Below are positions 44,015-55,645 of a stretch of DNA of 64,000 bases, piece by piece. The DNA lies in the NCBI GenBank assembly GCA_020284085.1, contig JACEVL010000148.1, forward strand, positions 448,501 through 512,500, read 5' to 3'. The DNA is from Aporrectodea caliginosa (taxonomy: Eukaryota; Annelida; Clitellata; Crassiclitellata; Lumbricidae). The notes beneath the pieces are model-generated. The model searched no databases, was not told the origin of the DNA, and saw nothing but the letters and a program-made list of their open reading frames with translations. Within the stretch, counting starts at the first letter, position 1. Every line of letters starts with the position of its first letter. The position numbers and the translations under genes were made by a program.

Positions 44015-45394
44015 TTTGTCGGAAGCCAGCGGATATGGTCTTTGTCATCGATTCCTCTGGAAGCATCGCACTGGACAACTCATCACGTTCTTTCTGATGC
44101 TCGACCTTGACAGTGGACTTCCAGTTCGTGAACAGCAACACCGGAACCAGGGTCGGTCTTCTTACCTACTGCAACAACTCCGACATCATCTTCAACCTCA
44201 ACTCGTTCACTCTCCTCGAAGCGTTCAAACACGAGATACGAAGGTGGAGGAAAGAACACCGTCTCAACCATTCGGTGCGTTTGTACATATACAATCAATC
44301 AATCAATCAACTTAATATAGCGCCCCTTCAAGATATCTACAGAGGCGCTCAAAACAATACAACAATACAATACAACTGTATTTTGACATTACCCTCCTTC
44401 GAAAGTTCAGAAGCGCACACAACCATACGACAGAACATCGATGGCGCTGAGCAACTTGAGTGATGGACTTGCTCAGGGCCCTACACAGTAATTAACCGCC
44501 TGAGTGAAGATTCAGACCCGTACTCTCCGCGCTACCGGTCGAGCGCTCTAACCAATCGGTTACCGTGCTCATCTGAGTCGTTGCTTCCCAAATGAGCAAC
44601 TCTTCTTTTCAATAGATCTCATGACCCAAAAATCGAATTTCTGTTCTGGATCGGTTGAACTTGGAATGTGTGCAGGAACGTGCCCATGGTGACTGTTCTG
44701 GTTATATGAACAGTTGCTCCTTACTGACGAATTGTAGTAAGCATTAACACCGCTTAGGCTGGCCTAGGGCCCCTACTATATTAATTGTCTAAATATAAAC
44801 TGAATACATATAGATAGATACCACTGCATACACCACACAAAATTATACGGATACATGCCGACATAGATCATACATAGGACCTCTGCATGGCATACAACAT
44901 TTATGCATAATTTTACGTGCATTCATACATACAAACATGAATCGGCCATACATGCATTCGTATGTACTTAGATCGTATAGAGACGCTACATGAAATTAAT
45001 CCTAGATTACATTCGTTATTGACGTTTAGTTAGCATTAGTAGTTTAATTCTAAAGATGCTTTACAACCAGATGGAGCCACGCAATGCTAGTGAATGTCCT
45101 GTCGCCCCATGCTACTAACAATTATCACATCTTTCGATTGTTCATTAGGCCTACCTACAATAACAGACGTAGGCCAGGCTAGGCCTATATCTATGGATGC
45201 AACATGCGTAATAGGGCAGATGTTTTCAAGAGGTTCATAACATTACTCGCATTAAATTATTAGGGTCGCAGTCGACCAGATGTTTACCCCCGACCAGTGA
45301 CGACAGAGCAGATGTCACCAACTACCTGGTGGTCATCACTGATGGGATGTCGGACAATAACGACAGCCAGAAGCAACGGCATCACCATCACTGG
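44015..45394 (+). pseudogene. von Willebrand factor A domain, two exons with indels
   Basis: Exon A 44015-44274 (acceptor TCTCAG, donor GTGCGT) encodes CRKPADMVFVIDSSGSI, the first strand and MIDAS motif DxSxS, then a compensated frame change, LTVDFQFVNSNTGTRVGLLT, YCNNSDIIFNLNSF, and in another frame YEGGGKNTVSTI (the GGxxT MIDAS loop). Exon B starts 45272 with VDQMFTPDQ and, after a frame change, DRADVTNYLVVITDGMSDN (third MIDAS region); its 3' edge is uncertain. vWA domains bind ligands through a metal ion in extracellular matrix and adhesion proteins. The residues are well conserved but at least three small indels break the frame: a young pseudogene or sequence error. The intron holds a SINE. 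Confidence 0.65.
44285..44580 (-). mobile_element. Nearly complete tRNA-derived SINE
   Basis: Reading minus from about 44575: GATTGGTTAGAGCGCTCG (A-box-like), GTACGGGTCTGAATC (B-box-like), GGGCCCTGAGCAAGTCCATC, then GAGCGCCTCTGTAGATATCT, TGAAGGGGCGCTATATTAAG and (ATTG)n. The most complete SINE here; inside the vWA intron. Confidence 0.75.
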
Positions 45395-45699
45395 GTAGTC
45401 TGCTCGACTTCCCGCTCCGGTTGGTCAGGGATCCGTCCATACGAGGGCGGTATGATTGGACTTGCCATCCAGACAGACATTCAGTGGCGTCTAACTCCCA
45501 ACCTGGATTGGGAGAACAACAACCCCACTCTGGCCGACTTATGTTTATCGAAAATCAAGAACCCCAGTATAAATCAACAACCCCCAGTTTAAACCCAAAC
45601 GTTTCCCCCCCCCCGATGGGGATAGTTCTCCAAGCCCCACCACTGCATAGTAGACGCCACTGGCTGAGCAGGTAGCCTAGGCGGAGTTTCCGCATGACT

Positions 45700-46325
45700 T
45701 GGGCCAACGCTGATATCGGGGCCCCACCCATCCATCTCTCCATCCATCTATCCATCAATCAATCGATCGAGCGTCCATCCATACAGCCCATCCATCCGTC
45801 AATAGATCCATCCACCCATCAAGTCATTCATTCATTCATTCATCCACCCACGTAGGCAACCGCCAACTGGTATGGGGTCTCTGTCCGTGTATCCATCCGC
45901 CCATCCACCATTCAACAGTCTATGCGTCCATCCGTCCATTCATCTGTTCCTCCATTTGGGTCCGTCGAAGTGACCTGAGCTTGAGACCTTGTCTGAATAT
46001 CTAAACCCTGACCAAAGATTGAGAGTGAACTTGCTCTATCCGACTATCCATCCATCCATCCGTCTTTCCATCTCTCTATCCGTCTCTCTATCCATCCATC
46101 AAACAGCGACGGCCATCCATCAGACTGTCAACCATTCATCCATTCATCTACTCATCCATCCCTTCATCTATTTATCCATCAAGTCATTCATTCATTTATT
46201 CATCCACACATCAATTCTTACACCCATTCATCACTAAGTCACCCATTCATTCATCCATCCACCCACCCTGTTTGAAGATTGAAGTCCTACCAAGAGATCG
46301 AAACCCAGTCTGAAGATACAAGCCC
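45700..46325. repeat. CCAT-rich arm of an inverted duplication (left)
   Basis: (CCAT)n-like minisatellite with two non-simple blocks: GTCGAAGTGACCTGAGCTTG (about 45964) and CCTACCAAGAGATCGAAACC (about 46286). Both recur inverted in 47970-48350. Confidence 0.8.
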
Positions 46326-46956
46326 TATAGAATGTCTCAAAAAGAGAAAATCTTTGGCCTGTGCTGTTACGTTCGAATGTTTGACATAAAACGCAAACGG
46401 TCCATCCGTTAGACACTTCCCTACCATATTTTCCCTTTCACAAAGCGTTGAAGTTACAATTTCTGATCTGGCCAATAGTTCCTGTACTTTTCGTCATACT
46501 TATAGAAGCTCTTCGGGAAATTATTAGGATGATTTTAGACGTGGTACTTGTTTTAGTTCACTTGTTCTTTCCATAACTCAACTTCTCGTAAATTTGCTAT
46601 GTGGTTGCTGGCGTGGTACGCTTCGACCAAAGGGATCTGGGCATGGGGTTCGTGCGTTCTCTGTCACCTGGGTGGTTGTTAAAGGTCTAGAAATTACTGG
46701 GACTTCAAACCATTTGCCTGAATAATTGGGGGTCTCGATGGTTGGTGGCTTGAGTTTAGTCATATGTTGTAACTATAGGTATTATTCTAGCAGCGTTATA
46801 GCAGTTTACACATACGCTGCCTGGCAGTTTATTGTTTCTCTCCTGATCGCCCTTATTCACAAATTTCCACGCTTTATAGGAAAAATAAACATTTTGGCGT
46901 TTCTCTCCTGGTCTTCCTTATCCCTACGCTTTATGCGTTTTATGTCAAGCATTCGA

Positions 46957-46957
46957 A

Positions 46958-47000
<43 letters not shown>

Positions 47001-47002
47001 TA
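46957..47002. repeat. (ATT)n microsatellite
   Basis: About 14 ATT triplets. Confidence 0.97.
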
Positions 47003-47295
47003 ACAATATTTATTCTCTCAATCAATCAACATCAATACATCAATAGACAACCTGTCGTCTGAAATTAACGTCATAAATGCCGTTTGTGTCACATCTCCCT
47101 TAGGTCTGGCTCCGCTAAAGTGCCGCGGAAAGCCACCGAGTTGAACCGCTGGACAGTTATAGAGAGACGCTGCAGCAAGAAGCAGGTTTTCTGGTGTCCA
47201 TATCCGCCGCCAGGTGAAAAATTGCTATAAGGAGCAGGAAAGTCTGGAGGGTCAGGCCTAGGGTTTCAGGAAAAGTGCCGTTGAATGCGACCAAG

Positions 47296-47962
47296 TTATA
47301 TTATTATTATTATTTTAACGAATATTTTTAGCGCACGCCAAGTCCCAGAAATCTTGTGCGCGGAGCCGCCTGCAGGTGAAGAGCCGTTAGATATGAGTTT
47401 TTGAAGGCCAAAATGAGAAATAGTGAGTTTGGAGGCCTTGAAAGAAGAAATGGAGTTCGAGCAACGGATAAGCATTGGTAGTCGATTCCAGTACTTGGGA
47501 GTAGCAACAGAGAATGCATGAGAGTCCCATGACAGTTCTACATCTAGGTTCAACCAAAGATCCATTATTGAAGATCGTACATTGCGGCTGATTTGTTAGG
47601 TGAAGATCGTAAAATAATAGGGGACCAAGAACAGTTCCCTGAAGGACACTAACATCGCAGAGAGGAGGATCCGATCGAGCAGTACCAATTCCCAGTTGCT
47701 GAGACCGATTGCAGAGGTAAGAAGCTAGATAGTTTAAGGCAGTCTCAGAGACAACGAAGCTTTTACTGAGTTCAGGCAGAAGGAGGTGGTGGTTGACAGT
47801 GTCAAAAGCAGCACTAAGGTCAAGACATTTTGAGAGGAATGCATTTTCAGCATCAACAGATGATAAGGTGTTGTCCAGCGTTAAGACGAGAGCAGGTCCA
47901 GTGGGGGTAGCCTTCGCGGTAACATAACAGCACAACCCAAAGATTTTATTTTTTTGAGGCAT
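47296..47962 (-). pseudogene. LINE reverse transcriptase with internal deletion
   Basis: Minus strand: LDLSAAFDTVNHHLLLPELS, ALNYLASYLCNRSQQLGIG, SVLQGTVLGPLLF, then the [YF]ADD region is missing and the frame jumps to YWNRLPMLIRCSNSISSFKA, ending in an (ATT)n tail at 47300-47315. L2/CR1-like, inactive. It lies at the centre of the inverted CCAT duplication. Confidence 0.85.
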
Positions 47963-47969
47963 TCTAGGA

Positions 47970-48800
47970 GTGATCTTCAGGCTGGGTTTCGATCTTTTGG
48001 TAGGGCTTCACTCTTCAAACAAGGTGGGGATGGATTAATGAATGAGTGACGTTATGGATGAGTGGGTGTAAGGATAGATGGATGAGTGGATGAATATTTG
48101 AATGAATGACTTCATTGGGTGGATAGATGTATAGGGATGTATATGAGTGGATGAATGGATGAATGGCAGGATGGTCTGACGGGTGGCTGTTACTGTTTGG
48201 TGGAAGGATAGATGGAGATGGGTGGATAGATGGATTGATGGATGTATGGTGGGTAGGTGGATGGAGTTTAGTTCACTTTCTCTTTGGGCAGGGCTTGGGT
48301 GTTCTGATAGGGTTTCGAGCTCGGGTTACTTCGATGGACTTGAATGGATGAATGATGAATGGACAGATGGGTGGATGGGAGGGTGGATGGTCGCATGGTA
48401 CTGTTGAATGGATAGGTGGATGGGTGGATGATGAGTTGATACACGGACAGAGAAGCCAGTTGGTGGTTGTGTGGGTGGACGAGTGCATGAATGAATGGAT
48501 GCATGAATGAATGATAGGTGGACTTGATGGGTGGATGAATGTAGGGTTGGGTGGATGAAAGGACGAACGAGTGAATTACTTGATGGTTAAATTAATTTAG
48601 TGGATGAATGATGGGTGGGTTGTCGAATGAACGAATGGTAGAATGATTGATTGACTTAATGGGTGGATGGATGTACGGAAGAGGGACGATGAATGAATGG
48701 ATGAATGAATGAATGACTGGTGGACGTTTTGGGGTGGGGTTTGGTGGTATTCTTGGGTGGGTGAATGAGTGAATGACTGGATGAGAATTATGCTGGTGGA
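47970..48800. repeat. ATGG-rich arm of an inverted duplication (right)
   Basis: (GGATGGATG)n-like minisatellite with GGGTTTCGATCTTTTGGTAG (about 47985) and GAGCTCGGGTTACTTCGATG (about 48318), inverted copies of blocks in 45700-46325. The symmetry centre is near 47150. Confidence 0.8.
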
Positions 48801-49040
48801 GTAATAGTTGCCAGAGTAGGAATTAGTATATTCACTGTTATTTTGGTGTGAGAGCCAGTAACGCTTCGTTGAGTAGAGAGTAAAGACAGCTGACCCTTGT
48901 ATGGCACCACAGAAGGCACAGCCGATCAATCAACAAGCGAGTCCTGCATCTTTCCCATCCTGGCACCGTAGATGGCACACCGATTGGCCACTAGGTGCTT
49001 TTCCCATCCGACATGAATAACTCAGAATAAGAAGGTGAAA

Positions 49041-49510
49041 ATAGTGGAGTAACAATTAATGGAGATAATCCAGGAGATTAGGAATTAAAGGACTTCCGGA
49101 AATAGTGGTTAACGACGGATGGATGGATGGGTTAGGGGTGGGATGTTACCAGTGCAGAGGAGTATTTGAAATACTATTTTAAATACATTGAAGTATTCGT
49201 AAACTGCGCACGACCTTTCCAAACCACTGTGACCATGAACAACGATGACAACATTTACAAATGCTATATCCAATAACTGTTGGTTAAGGTTAGGGTTAGG
49301 GTTAGGCCATAATACGGCCTTGATTTTACCCTGCACTGGATGTTACTCTAGTGGAGTAACAATTAGGACATCGGGATTTAGTAGACCTATTTTGCGATGG
49401 ATGGAGGGGGTGGGGTAGGGTATTACTCTAGTGAGTAGCAATTAGGGGAGATTGGGTATGAAGACATCGGGAATTAGTAGTAAGTTACGAATGTATGGGA
49501 GTGGGGTGGT
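49041..49510. repeat. Diverged approximately 100-bp direct repeats
   Basis: GTGGAGTAACAATTA recurs at about 49043, 49353 and (as GTGAGTAGCAATTA) 49430, followed by GACATCGGGA(A)TTTAGTAG. A hAT element interrupts the first unit. Confidence 0.6.
49150..49338. mobile_element. Non-autonomous hAT element with telomere-like repeat
   Basis: CAGTGCAGAGG left and CCCTGCACTG right; perfect 8-bp duplication GATGTTAC (49142-49149 and 49339-49346). Inside, GGTTAGGGTTAGGGTTAGG at about 49288-49307. Confidence 0.92.
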
Positions 49511-49993
49511 GGTTGGGTTCCATGGACAATTTAATGAATAATTGACTATATGCATTCTCATTAGGCAGAGGTGTTATGCAGTTTTGTTTAATTTAATTAA
49601 TTTAGGTGACATATTTACACCTTTAATGTTTTTCTGGCCTAAATAATGTAGTAGGTGTTGTATATTTTCGGAGAACTATTAATCTAACCAAAGCTGCAAT
49701 GAATAAATGGCTTTTCATGGTTTGTACTAATTACTGTTATTGTTGTTCAGTAGTTTGTTCATTTGCATCATACAATGCAAGTTCAGCTGACCATCGCTGG
49801 TCATAGAAAGTAAATATTAATGAGTCACTGAGCGGAAGTAAGGTAAGCTTGAGTGAGGTAAAATAAGCATAGTCTATGTCTGTATGCATACGTGTATGCA
49901 TGTATATATACATATATGCATATGCATACATGTATATAATATATATATGTGTCATTCATACATACATACATACATACATGATATATATACATG

Positions 49994-50042
49994 CACTCAG
50001 AGGCGCTCCCGACTACAGCGCGGACACTGAATCTTTCATACC
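49994..50042 (-). mobile_element. SINE fragment (minus)
   Basis: Plus reads CAGAGGCGCTCCCGACTACA, GCGCGGACACTGAATC; identical to part of 50160-50205. Confidence 0.6.
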
Positions 50043-50141
50043 AGATTTAACTGTGAGCACAGGTAAACTTCTTAGGTCTACTAATTAAGTACCCTATGCA
50101 TGGTCGCATATTGCATACAGGTTATATACCCGATACTTATT

Positions 50142-50282
50142 GTTATAGCGCCCCTTCAAGATTTCTACTCAGAGGCGCTCCCGACTACAGCGCGGACACT
50201 GAATCAGAGTTTCACGCCGAAGCGCATGAGCAATTGCGAGTGAGGGACTTTCCCAGGGCCCCTACGCGGCTTTTAAAACTTA
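50142..50282 (-). mobile_element. SINE body and tail (minus)
   Basis: Minus strand: GCGTAGGGGCCCTGGGAAAG, TGCTCATGCGCTTCGGCGTG, GGGAGCGCCTCTGAGTAG and GAAGGGGCGCTATAAC. Closest to the SINE at 3405-3627. Confidence 0.75.
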
Positions 50283-50638
50283 TATGACAGCCCTAGTAGT
50301 CATTCAACACAAATTTCACATGTGAAATACTCCTGCACAGTCATATATGGCAGTTACCTTCACATTGAATCCATTGATCCTTAATACGTGAATCCAAAAA
50401 GTGTATTCATGACACATACATGCACATACATACACCCTGGCATTTGGAGATACTAAAAGATATATACAAGAACCAGAGTTTGCTTTTAATTGTAACATAA
50501 TGTCTAATAGAGTCGTGTAGAAATTTAATCTTTGGCAATAAGCTCCTACATAGGCTATGTTTAGCCTATACACAGTAGGCTAGGTCATAGTTTCTCAATT
50601 TGGCCTACTGTCACTTTTAAAGTATTAAACATTGACGG

Positions 50639-50694
50639 CCGTAATGTGAGCACCATGCTCACAATGCGGTACGTCTGTAGTGCTCACATTACGG
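50639..50694. repeat. 15-bp inverted repeat (hairpin)
   Basis: CCGTAATGTGAGCAC (50639-50653) and GTGCTCACATTACGG (50680-50694). GGTGCTCACATTT and GGTGCTCACCC recur at about 51020-51045, so the 400 bp between may be one mobile element. Confidence 0.6.
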
Positions 50695-51060
50695 TACAAG
50701 CGGTCGTCGTAAGAAAAACTTCCTTAAAATTAAACGGCACCAGATAAATCTTTTATTATCGCTCACTGGTAAAGTGGTAGGCCTACACATCTTAACAATG
50801 CCAGTAGTAATATCATGGCTAAATATACGACCAAGTTATCGATTATTTACGAAAAAGGCAATATAAGATTATTTATATCATTTTATTATAAAACAGTCAC
50901 ATTCTGTGAAAAAAATGCCAACAAATCTCTTTTAACGTTTTCGGACATGCTTGTTGTTACTACTACGGATATTCACTGAGTGGCGCCACCGTCTTTGATA
51001 ATTACGTGAAATTTTCAAAGGTGCTCACATTTGGGGGGTGCTCACCCTTGGGTACTTTAC

Positions 51061-51130
51061 CCTACATACATACATACACATACATACATGTATACACATA
51101 CATACATGCATACATACACATACATACAAG
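51061..51130. repeat. (CATA)n microsatellite
   Basis: ACATACATACACATAC steps. Confidence 0.9.
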
Positions 51131-51514
51131 TCTATGTTAGTTTGTATGATGTGTATCGATGTGGAAAAGATGCTTGACTCTTCTAGAAAACAATGTGAAC
51201 TTGATTCTGCACACGTCTGGCTTCTAAAAACTCTATCTTCCGATCGCTGTGCATGGATGCCATGTCACTAATAATTAATTTACTGTTCAACTAATTTACA
51301 GAGTGAGATTAAACAAAGTTTGTATGCCAAGAATTTCAATAAATTGTAGGCCTATCACTGCTGACTGCTGCTGATTTTGCATGAAATTATCGCTTAAATT
51401 ATCTTGGGTGTGCATTAATCTACAATCACAAAGCAGTTTATCATTGCAAGTTCTAAGCTAGTAAACAACAATAAAACAACGAACAGGATCCTTAATCATT
51501 GAAGAGGTACTCGT

Positions 51515-51870
51515 AATCGTGATCTCCAAACTTCTAAAGCGCCACTCGAAAGCCAAGCGCAGGGCTCCAGCTTATTCACGAGCGCTGCGTCTAGTCAGAG
51601 GGGTTGTCCAAAAGAGTAGTCCGAGGGAGGTCCGAGCACGGTTTCCAGAGGATCAGAGAGGGCACAGCAGATGTTAAGGTGGGTATCTTTTAGGTAGAGG
51701 ATTGGAAGGTACAGGATCAGGTGAGTCAGGGTAAGAGTTCTTGAAAAGGAGAGACTTTAGTTTCGAGTGGAAAGCCTTGGGGGTGATGGATAGATGAGCC
51801 TGAGGCAGATGATGGTGGATGATTGGCGATGATGTTGGAGGAACCGAAAAAGTGCGGAATATCATCAAAC
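51515..51870 (-). pseudogene. LINE 3' end
   Basis: Minus strand: PKAFHSKLKSLLFKNSYPDS (last polymerase block), then CTCTGATCCTCTGGAAACCG, CCTCTGACTAGACGCAGCGC, GTGAATAAGCTGG, TTTCGAGTGGCGCTTTAGAA and GATCACGATTACG. The tail equals that at 32190-32372. Confidence 0.65.
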
Positions 51871-52287
51871 TAAAATAATGAAGCTCAGTGTGGTTGACTT
51901 GTCCACCTTAATCAAACTAATTTTGTTTCTAAATGCAAAACGTAACCAACCAGTAGGTTATTAAGTGTAAGCTTATAGTCTTTTCACTCTTGCCAGACTC
52001 CCAGCTACTTACTCAAATTTTTTAACCAATCCATATCCCGTGCGTTTTACCTAGATCGACTGTAGAACGATCTTCCACATACATTCCTCAAATTCTCCCT
52101 TACTCCATCCCTCCTGTCGTTCAACTAACATCTATAGGCCTATTATGCTCCTCTGTCTATCACTACTTGGGCTTTCCATTCAAATTTTAGATACAACCTA
52201 TTCAAGATACCTTACCCTGATCCATCAAATCCGCTGACTTTCTTTTCATTTCCACCAACCTGAACAAAACACGCCAGAAGAGCTGCT

Positions 52288-52422
52288 CTGTCTCCCGCTC
52301 TGTCTCTCTGTCTCTCTGTCTCTCTGTCTCTGTCTCTGTCTCTCTGTCTCTGTCTCTGTCTCTGTCTCTGTCTCTGTCTCTGTCTCTGTCTCTGTCTCTC
52401 TCTGTCTCTGTCTCTCTCTCTG

Positions 52423-52488
<66 letters not shown>
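52288..52488. repeat. (CTCTGT)n / (CT)n microsatellite
   Basis: CTCTGTCTCTGT hexamers pass into pure CT. R/E-repeat ORFs are artefacts. Confidence 0.97.
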
Positions 52489-52489
<1 letters not shown>

Positions 52490-52492
<3 letters not shown>

Positions 52493-53410
52493 TCTAGTAG
52501 GCCTACTGCATTTTGTTCTTCCCACTGTAGGCTATCTCTGGACAACCCCTCTGATTAGACGCAGCGCCCATGAATAAATCTGATGTTTAAATTTGCAACT
52601 TGGAAATTTTCTAGTTTACATTTGCATTATAAATGTACATTATCCATATAACGACTGCTGTTCATACGACATAGAAACTGATCATAACGATTCTAAAACG
52701 TGTTCATTGTTGACCAGGTTAGCTACATTGGTTAGAGCGTATAGGCCTACGTCCCATGCGCAACTGTACGTGAGGATGCCGATTTGCATATAGATGGTAG
52801 CTTATTTCAGAGATTTGAATGAATCTCGTGCTAGCACGGTCAGTGCACAGGGACCTTAAATGGCGTGATACCCATTCAAACGAGCAGCGGTGGAGAAGGA
52901 TCTCACCCGATCAATTCATTGAAAAATTGAGCAGGGTCGAGGCTGTTTGCAATAGAAAAACGTCTATATTTAGCCTACATTTATGGCAACTGAATACACT
53001 GTGTTTTCTTTTCGTCTCTCGGCTGTCTATGGCCTCGACATAACCTCGATTTCAGTTTCGATTTCCTGTTCAGGATGAAACTGTAACCATTGCATAGGCC
53101 TAATTATGCTGAGAGCCAAAATGCACAACCACTCGATTGCTGTGTTGATTAATTATCTGGGCAAACTAAACTTTTTCCGGAAGACTATCAGCTAATTAGC
53201 TTTAGCCTTTCAGGAAGCCCCTAGCTCTTCCCTAGTGGTGGTTTTCCCAATCAGGATACTAGTCTATGCACAGCCTTCATGTGGAATCTATAGGGCCTAC
53301 ATATAAGACATTGAAGCGGCAGGCATAGCACATTATAATATGACACTAGACTTAACATAATATGCATGTGCAGCATGATAAGTAGGCCTATATGCAGTGC
53401 ATATTTTAAC
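52490..53410. other. Intergenic, nothing recognised
   Basis: Starts with a fragment of the GACGCAGCGCCCATGAATAA tail module (52555-52580); otherwise no supported feature. Confidence 0.4.
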
Positions 53411-53415
53411 TGTAT

Positions 53416-53443
53416 AACTACTGGGACAAATGTCCCAGTAGTT
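53416..53443. repeat. 28-bp palindrome with dispersed third copy
   Basis: AACTACTGGGACA, AA, TGTCCCAGTAGTT: perfect 13-bp arms. GCCCCAGTAGTTTT follows at 53453 and TGTCCCAGTAGT at 53538. Confidence 0.7.
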
Positions 53444-54163
53444 TTAGGATTTGCCCCAGTAGTTTTGGTGATTTGTTGCAGGTAATACTGTACTTTCAAT
53501 GTTAGTTTACATTGAGTACAGTCTATGCACAGACTTTGTCCCAGTAGTCCAAATCCTTTAAAATATGCATGCCTATATGTATGTAATTATGTATTCATAT
53601 AGGCCTATGTGTATGTATGCACCTCCCACCCTCACTTGTTCAAAGGCTCTTATCGCCAGCCCTACTGATCTTTAAGTTTAGTAAGAACAGAGACTGTATC
53701 GATGGGCGAATGAATATCGAAACGCAGGACATTATCCACTGTTACGCTCTCGAAGACTCGTCCACAGCTCATATAGTCCGTGACTAGGATGACTAGGAAT
53801 AAAGTCAGCCAAATTGAATCATGGGATGAGGCTCTTGACAACCTCTTAAAGAGCATATATAGCGATTGTTGAAAGTTGAGGTAGTTGGTATGAGCCCTAC
53901 ATCTATAAGCAGTTTCCCTCCTCCCTTAAGCCATCCCACAAGTTGGTAGGCCCTATTACGAAATAACTAAAATTAATAATATAAAAATGGGATAAAATTT
54001 CGTAACAACTTGAAAGTTACTGTTTTGCCGTGTATTAGCTATATGACCGCCAAGGTTTCTATACTGCGCTTGTATATTATGTTAAGAATGCGAAGACAGC
54101 CTACTTTTAAAACACACTCTTATTTATAGGTTTGTCTATCTGGAATTGAATGTATTGAATGCC

Positions 54164-54165
<2 letters not shown>

Positions 54166-54240
<75 letters not shown>
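54166..54240. repeat. (AT)n microsatellite
   Basis: Nearly pure AT, about 70 bp. Confidence 0.97.
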
Positions 54241-54245
<5 letters not shown>

Positions 54246-54269
54246 GGTCATCATTGAGACATAAGAGAC

Positions 54270-54740
54270 ATAAGTAAGTAAGTAAGTATGTGCTTTATTC
54301 AACTGCCTGCAAACGCACTGCGGGAACATCGGATAAGAACAATCTAAGAGTGATAGGTCTAAATCGCAAAATCACAAATCACTAAAGTCACAAAAATCAA
54401 ATATACAATAACAAAACAGACAAATGTGAAGCTGTGAGAGAGTAAGGATAAAGTTAGAAGAAGGATCAGCAATAAAGTCATATTGAATAACATTCGCGTA
54501 ATAAAACCACATAGGGTTAATGCGTCAACGCGCAGAATCTCACGGTTATGTGAACGAGGACGGAGTGAGTAGGCAATATTCTTAATAGGGGTCAGTAAAC
54601 AAGTTAGGACATGACTGGGGTTGTGACGCACAGATGAGAAAAGAGAAGAGTCAGCATGGCCACAGAGGTAATCGAACGTCTTCTGGTCGGCAGGTAGAAA
54701 CTTGAGCTGTACCATTTTCCGTACATACACCTACATAGCC
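54270..54740 (-). pseudogene. LINE polymerase C-terminal part
   Basis: Minus-strand 123-codon frame with RHNPSHVLTCLLTPIKNIAY, SLRPRSHNREILRVDA and FITRMLFNM, the classic end of a LINE polymerase (YNLRxRxHN ... FIxRMLF). It is followed by GAATAAAGCACATAC and (TTAC)n, the element's poly(A)-signal-like 3' end. Confidence 0.7.
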
Positions 54741-55387
54741 CATGTAGACGTAATGGCTTTAAATTGACAGAAAACGTTCGAGTAAAATCATAGTGCATTG
54801 TATATATCCGAATATTTTAATAGCGCATTTTTCGATACCAGGACCCAAATATCATTACTTGGCAGACATTTACCAAGTACCATTGAAAAATTAGCAGGGT
54901 CGAGGCCACATACGATCGTTAGAAAACGTGTAGGTCTTCATTTGAGTTAGACCTACATGTAGGCCTAGGCCTACCAAGACTCGATCCTTTCACCGGAGCT
55001 AGGTACCCTGATGAGTCTGAACTAATAGGTCTATGGGCTACTGAACATTTTCTTTTAAATGTTGTATGGATATATCATGCGTTGCTTGGTTCTGAGAAAT
55101 TAATTTAACAGCGTTGTGTTTCTGGACAAAATTCAAGCAACTTTATTAAATCAGACATAATTACGTGCAGCGCGGTTACTTTTTGCCAATTAAACAGATC
55201 ACTAGGTCCTATTTTATGTAGGAACTTGACAAAAACCTTGAACCTGTCATAATGTGAAAAGTTCTAAATTCAAATTTGCTAGATCTAGCATATCGTTTCA
55301 TAACGTTTCGTCTATAATTGATGTATACCCTGCTATTTTAAACCTCCATTTCTCGCCACACAAGGCCGCGTCTACAGGCTCCGTAAG

Positions 55388-55529
55388 CAGTGGCCCCCCT
55401 TGAATTTTCTTTTTGACTTTTAATCGTTCTTGTCATAGTACTGTGCACCACTGAAGGCTAATTTTGCGCCCTTATGGTGCTGCGCCCGTGGGCGGCTTCG
55501 CCCCCTCTGCCCCCTTCGTTACGCCACTG
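55388..55529. mobile_element. Non-autonomous hAT element absent from duplicate copy 2
   Basis: CAGTGGC left and GCCACTG right; flanks TCCGTAAG (55380-55387) and TCAGTAAG (55530-55537) match 7 of 8. In copy 2 (about 62487-62492) the site reads straight through (CTCCTTAAGACTCATTTG). Confidence 0.9.
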
Positions 55530-55537
55530 TCAGTAAG

Positions 55538-55645
55538 ACTAATTTGTATCACCGCGGTTGGACTGGGAGCGCCTCTGAGTAGACTTCTTGAAGGGGCGCT
55601 ATATAAATTCGTGAAATGAATGAATGAATGAGTGAATGAATGAAT
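55538..55645 (+). mobile_element. SINE tail with (GAAT)n in duplicate copy 1
   Basis: GGTTGGACTGGGAGCGCCTC, TGAGTAGACTTCTTGAAGG, GGCGCTATATAAATTC, (GAAT)n. The counterpart in copy 2 is at 62505-62580. Confidence 0.7.

Noticed and set aside
45989..48504. HPSIH... and WMDGW... ORFs
   Set aside because: Translations of CCAT/ATGG minisatellites.
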